From: JAZGGS01 sp963764825
GTDB taxonomy: Bacteria > Bacteroidota > Ignavibacteria > Ignavibacteriales > Ignavibacteriaceae
Reading direction: 5' to 3'
DNA length: 64,000 bases
Assembly: GCA_963764825.1 (NCBI GenBank)
Contig: CAVXUA010000003.1
Coordinates: 434,001-498,000 of the forward strand
Numbering within the stretch: position 1 is the first letter of the stretch; the number at the start of each line of letters is the position of its first letter. This document shows positions 60,134 to 64,000 of this stretch, one piece after another. The position numbers were made by a program, and so were the translations under genes. Below the pieces are notes generated by a model. It saw only the letters and a list, made by a program, of their open reading frames with translations, had not been told where the DNA came from and made no database searches.

Positions 60134-62174
60134 ATGTCTTCAGATATTAAACAGAAATTAGATTCACTTAAGGAAAAATAAGGGATCACGATTATAAGTA
60201 TTATGTGTTAGCTGATCCTGTTATAAGTGATGAAAAATATGATTTGCTTGTTAAGGAAGTGGAAAAACTTGAAAACAAGTATCCTGAATTAATCACCCCG
60301 GATTCTCCCACTCAAAGAGTTGGAAAAGATCTTACAAAAGATTTCCCGCATGTTACACACAAAATTCCAATGCTTAGTCTTGCCAACACTTATAATGAAG
60401 AAGAGCTTTTTGATTTTGATAAACGAGTTAGGAATGCACTTCCCGAAAATGAAAAAGTAGAGTATATTGTTGAACTTAAGATCGATGGTGCATCGGTAAG
60501 TTTAAATTATGTTGACGGAGTGCTGAAAACGGCTGCTACCAGGGGCGATGGGACAATTGGCGAGGAGATAACAACAAATGTTAAAACTATGCGTACTATT
60601 CCTTTACGATTAAGAAAAGATGTTTCTGATGCATATAAGTTAAATGATTTTGAAGTGCGCGGCGAAATTTTTATGAACATTGATGAATTTGAAAAACTGA
60701 ATAAAGAGCGATCTAGCAAAAGGTGAAAAATTATTTGCCAATCCTAGAAATTCCGCTGCGGGAACACTGAAAATGCAGGATCCAGAAAATTGTTGCTAAT
60801 AGACCGCTTAACAATTTTATATATTCACTTATAAGTCCTGAAGACAATCTTGAAACCCATGAAAAAAACATGGATGTTCTTAAAAAACTTGGATTCAGGG
60901 TTAATCCAAATTACAAAAAGTGCAAAAGCATTAAAGAAGTAATTAAAGTTTGCCAAGATTTTGAATCACTTAGAGATAAACTTGAATATGAAATAGACGG
61001 TGCCGTTGTTAAAGTTAATTCGATTAAGCAGCAAGATATACTTGGCAACATTGCAAAATCGCCGCGATGGGCTGTTGCATTTAAATTCAAAGCAAAGCAG
61101 GCATTCACCGTTATTAATAAAATTAATTTGGCAAGTAGGAAGAACCGGTGCTATAACTCCGGTTGCAGAACTAGAACCGGTTTTGCTTGCCGGCTCAACA
61201 ATAAGCAGGGCTACCTTACATAACTTTGATGAAATTGAAAGAAAAGATATCCGTGTAAAAGACAAAGTTGTGATAGAAAAAGGAGGAGATGTAATTCCCA
61301 AAGTAGTTTCGGTTGTACTTGCTGAAAGACCTGCTGCAAGCCGCAAAACCAAACCACCGAATCAATGTCCTGAATGCGGTACTGAATTATTTAAACCCGA
61401 AGATGAAGTTGCTTATTATTGTGAAAATCATTTTTGTCCTGCGCAGGTAAAAGGACGACTTGAACATTTCGCATCGAGGGGAGCAATGGATATTGAAGGA
61501 CTTGGTGTTTCTTCAATTGATATTTTTGTTGAAAAAGGTTTATTAAATACTTATGCTGATATTTATAAACTAAAAAACTTGCGTTCTGAATTGATTGATA
61601 TGGAAAGAATGGGTGAAAAAAGTGTTGATAATCTTTTAAATGCAATTGAGATCAGCAAACAAAAACCGTTTGATAAAGTATTGTTTGCATTGGGTATAAG
61701 GTATGTTGGTGCAGGTGTTGCCTCAAAACTTGCCAAGCATTTTAGATCGTTAGACAACATGATGAATGCTACCGAAGAGGAACTGACGGAAGCAGATGAA
61801 ATTGGAGCGAGTATTAGCAGAAGTGTAAAAACTTTTTTCAGCAGTAAAAAGAATCTTGGAATTATTAAAGAATTGAAAAAAGCCGGTTTGAATTTTAAGT
61901 TAAGTGATGATATATATAAGAAGCAAAAGGTAACTATTTTTACAGGAAAAACTTTTGTTCTTACAGGAACACTAAGTAAGTATTCACGCGATGAGGCATC
62001 TGACAAAGATTACAGAACTTGGTGGTAAAGTTACCTCCAGTGTTACAAATAAAACTGATTATCTTATTGCCGGTGAAAAGGCAGGTTCAAAATTTACAAA
62101 GGCAAAGTCGCTTGGAATTAAAATCTTAAGTGAAACAGATTTTATTGAATTATTAAATGAAGCCGAAAAAATGA
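60134..62174 (+). CDS. ligA: NAD-dependent DNA ligase
   Basis: ~680 residues after bridging shifts near 60178, 60722, 60795, 61135 and 62010. Domain Ia DHDYKYYVLADPVISDEKY, adenylation site VELKIDGASVS (Lys), GEIFMNIDEFEKLN, YEIDGAVVKVN, oligomer-binding fold GRTGAITPVAELEPVLLAG, four-Cys zinc finger (CPECGTELF ... CENHFCPAQ), helix-hairpin-helix (IGIRYVGAGVASKLAK-like) and BRCT (GKTFVLTGTLSKYSRDEA). Seals nicks in DNA. As written the frame runs on into the next gene; one fewer A at 62165-62170 would end it at TGA 62172. Confidence 0.93.
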
Positions 62175-62703
62175 TTACTCCTTTAAAAGAAAAGGCAGCT
62201 AAATTTATTATAAACCAGAAACTGAAGGAGCATAAGTTCAGTGAACTGGAATTCTCCAGGATTTTTAAAAGTTCATACTCATACCTTGTATTAATGCCTA
62301 AAGATGAAAGAGATTTCAGGCATGCAGTTGAGGTTTTAAATTTTTTAAAAGAATCGAAAAAAAATGTTACTGCAATGACCGACGATTTCAGGGTTAGTCT
62401 TCTGCCCACTGCATTTAAAGTAAGTGCAGTTGGACATGGAATTAATGATAAGACAAAACTGGAATTACCAACTAAAAAGTTTTTAAACCAGCTTAGGAAA
62501 GAATGCAATTTGATGTTGTGATTGATACTAACAGGCACGAAGTAGTGTTTTATAACTTTATAGCTAATGTTATTAATTCTCCTGTGCGGATTGGTTTTTC
62601 CGGGAAAAATGCTGATAAGTATTTTAATCTGCAGATTGCAAATAATAAAAACGAACCTGAAATTTCTTATCAGAATTTATTAAATTGTTTAAAAATGTTT
62701 TAA
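62171..62703 (+). CDS. Possible GT9-like (heptosyltransferase fold) protein
   Basis: ~177 residues from ATG 62171; one shift near 62516. MITPLKEKAAKFIINQKLKEH, SYLVLMPKDERDFRHAVEVLNFLK, FDVVIDTNRHEVVFYNFIANVI, PVRIGFSGKNADKYFNLQI: the last two resemble the first half of a GT-B fold (the FDxxIDLxR and RIGF pattern of ADP-heptose transferases). No second half, so it may be a degenerate half-domain or a regulatory protein. The call is weak. Its ATG overlaps the ligA end, so translation is probably coupled. Confidence 0.4.
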
Positions 62704-62712
62704 GGTATTTAA

Positions 62713-63064
62713 ATGAATTTTGAAATAAAAAAGGAAGATGATATTACAATCTTCAAATTAAATGAAGAACGGCTTGATACCAGCATCTCGGGGCTTCTTA
62801 AAGGAGAGTTTACTCTTCTGTTAAAAGTAGAAGGTGCCAGTAAATTTATTTTTGATTTAAGTGAATGTTAAAAGCTGCGACAGCTCCGGCTTAAGCGCTA
62901 TACTTGTTGCTAACAGAATTCTTAATACCAATAATGGGCATATGAGATTAGCTGCACCATCCGAAAAAGTTTATTCATTAATAAAAATTACACAACTGGA
63001 TCGTGTGTTGCCTGTTTGCGATACCGTTGCCGAAGCATTTGATGAATTAAAAAAAATCAATTGA
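62713..63064 (+). CDS. STAS-domain protein (anti-sigma-factor antagonist type)
   Basis: ~116 residues after bridging one shift near 62866. ITIFKLNEERLDTSISGLLKGE, then FIFDLSNVKSCDSSGLSAIL with the STAS Asp-Ser-Ser-Gly site (Ser that is phosphorylated in SpoIIAA-like proteins), and HMRLAAPSEKVYSLIKITQLD. Could feed into a partner-switch for a sigma factor or a regulatory kinase; no kinase gene adjoins. Behind AAGGTATTTAA; followed by a strong terminator. Confidence 0.85.
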
Positions 63065-63096
63065 ATTTTCATTTAAAATTTTTTTTAATGCATAAT

Positions 63097-63128
63097 AAGC
63101 ATCCGATAACTAAAAAGGATGCTTTTTT
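63097..63128 (+). terminator. Rho-independent terminator after the STAS gene
   Basis: AAGCATCC (63097-63104) with GGATGCTT (63117-63124), 12-base loop, then six T. Ends the ligA-to-STAS run. Confidence 0.85.
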
Positions 63129-63188
63129 ATTATACAACATAAATTGCTCGTTACTTTTAATAACTGAGTTAGAAAACACCTTCAGAAT

Positions 63189-64000
63189 TTGGAAACCCGC
63201 ATACTTGATTATATAATTATCATCACTTACCTGGTTGGAATTGCTATTTGGGGTATAGTTTCAGGAGGTAAACAAAGAACTGCTAAAGATTATTTTTTAG
63301 GAGCAGAGAAAATTCCATGGTGGGCAGTTTGTTTTTCTATAGTTGCCGCAGAAACCAGCACGCTTACTTTCATTTCCATTCCTGGACTTGCTTACTTAAC
63401 TAATCTTAATTTTTTACAGGTTGCTTTAGGATTTTTATTAGGAAGAATAGTTGTCGCACGACTTTTCCTGCCTGCTTATTTTAAAGGCGAGTTAAAAACC
63501 GCATACACATTTCTTGAAATCAGGTTTGGAGGAAAAACAAGATCCTTTGCCTCGATAGTTTTTTTACTTACAAGAACAGCCGCAGATGGGGTTCGATTAT
63601 TTGCAACAGCCATACCACTTTATCTTATCCTAAAAATTGATCCGGTTATAGCTATAATTATAATTGCGATGGTTTCACTTGTTTATACTTACACCGGCGG
63701 ATTAAAAGGAGTAATTTGGGTAGATGTTATTCAAATGTTTATTTATATCGGTGGTGCAGCCCTGGCAGGTTTCTTTCTTCTTAATTCATTGCCTGATGGA
63801 TTAGCAACTGTAATTAATTCTGCAGCAGCGGATAATAAATTTTCAATTATTAATCTTGGCTTCGATAAAAACATTATTGAATTTTTTAGTGAGCCCTACA
63901 CATTATTTGCAGGATTAGTTGGCGGAGCATTTTTATCTATGGCGTCTCACGGAACAGATCAACTAATTGTGCAGCGATTATTGGCAACAAAAGATCTTAA
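63189..64000 (+). CDS. Sodium:solute symporter (SSS family), N-terminal part
   Basis: Open to the window edge: 270 codons without a stop from TTG 63189. YLVGIAIWGIVSGGKQRTAKDYFLGA, WWAVCFSIVAAETSTLTFISIPG, VYTYTGGLKGVIWVDVIQMFIYIGGA and SMASHGTDQLIVQRLLA are the SSS/Na+-coupled sugar, proline or pantothenate symporter motifs. About seven helices seen. Substrate unknown; the C-terminal half lies outside. No ATG is near the expected N-terminus, so TTG is chosen; the surrounding bases give a weak GAATT site. Confidence 0.85.
   Translation, partial: METRILDYIIIITYLVGIAIWGIVSGGKQRTAKDYFLGAEKIPWWAVCFSIVAAETSTLTFISIPGLAYLTNLNFLQVALGFLLGRIVVARLFLPAYFKGELKTAYTFLEIRFGGKTRSFASIVFLLTRTAADGVRLFATAIPLYLILKIDPVIAIIIIAMVSLVYTYTGGLKGVIWVDVIQMFIYIGGAALAGFFLLNSLPDGLATVINSAAADNKFSIINLGFDKNIIEFFSEPYTLFAGLVGGAFLSMASHGTDQLIVQRLLATKDL

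Noticed and set aside
1..64000. CRISPR arrays, prophage or transposon remnants
   Set aside because: No regularly spaced repeats, no integrase, transposase, capsid or terminase motifs, and no terminal inverted repeats were seen.

Overview
The window looks like a low-GC (roughly one third G+C by eye) member of the Bacteroidota/Chlorobi group, most probably Ignavibacteria. The main clue is a set of secreted proteins ending in the type IX secretion (T9SS) sorting domain with the signature QNYPNPFNP. Supporting clues are a citrate synthase of the long mitochondrial-like type, an ECF sigma factor with its own anti-sigma gene, and a possible Bacteroidota-type promoter (TTG ... TATCTTTG) before rimP. 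The lineage call is inference from these motifs; no 16S gene, tRNA, CRISPR array, prophage or insertion sequence is visible.

Layout. 1-9.1 kb (minus): a very large acyl-CoA synthetase-like protein, citrate synthase, a beta-CASP metallo-hydrolase, a T9SS cargo protein, a LamG-like/OmpA protein and a 213-residue protein with a PD-(D/E)XK-like motif. 9.2-11.9 kb (minus): lhgO, a DNA methyltransferase and a META-domain lipoprotein, with overlapping ends. 12.1-15.7 kb (plus): small membrane protein + YceI, LOG-family protein, HerA-like ATPase, YegP-like protein. 15.9-18.2 kb (minus): SAM methyltransferase, YbaK-like deacylase, GYD-domain protein, VTT/DedA-type membrane protein. 18.3-20.5 kb (plus): malQ and a thioredoxin-like lipoprotein. 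20.5-22.5 kb (minus): a five-CxxCH cytochrome carrying a T9SS tail. 22.8-27.5 kb (plus): two unrecognised lipoproteins, an outer-membrane barrel joined to a transglutaminase-like domain, and a FecR-like protein; this is the most unfamiliar cluster. 27.8-30.0 kb: a T9SS-exported subtilisin-like protease. 30.3-41.3 kb: the translation/RNA operon lapA, rimP-nusA-infB-rbfA-truB-ribF-rpsO-pnp, then ribonuclease G/E. 41.4-54.5 kb: transaldolase-like aldolase, gcvT, comB, ftsK, lolA, a UPF0104-type membrane protein, an outer-membrane protein, uppP, a cyclophilin lipoprotein, an NSS transporter with a tiny partner ORF, holA, ECF sigma/anti-sigma, and L31. 54.6-56.4 kb (minus): an Asp-box T9SS protein. 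56.6-64 kb (plus): GlmU-like protein, rsmB, rodZ-like, ligA, a possible GT9-like protein, a STAS protein and a truncated sodium:solute symporter.

The reading frame of about half of the genes is broken by one-base shifts, including genes that should be indispensable (nusA, ligA, holA, citrate synthase). Several sit in short A/T runs, and the protein resumes at the next base in another frame. I treat these as probable sequence errors, annotate each gene over its full reconstructed span, and say so in each entry. Two long stretches are clean (about 24.0-27.4 kb and 32.4-40.3 kb).

How it fits together: the envelope theme is strong. T9SS cargo, lipoproteins, OmpA and barrel proteins, LolA, UppP and a possible surface cytochrome sit among core translation, cell-division and repair genes. 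The TCA (citrate synthase), glycine cleavage (gcvT) and glucan (malQ) genes suggest a heterotroph able to use polymers and amino acids.
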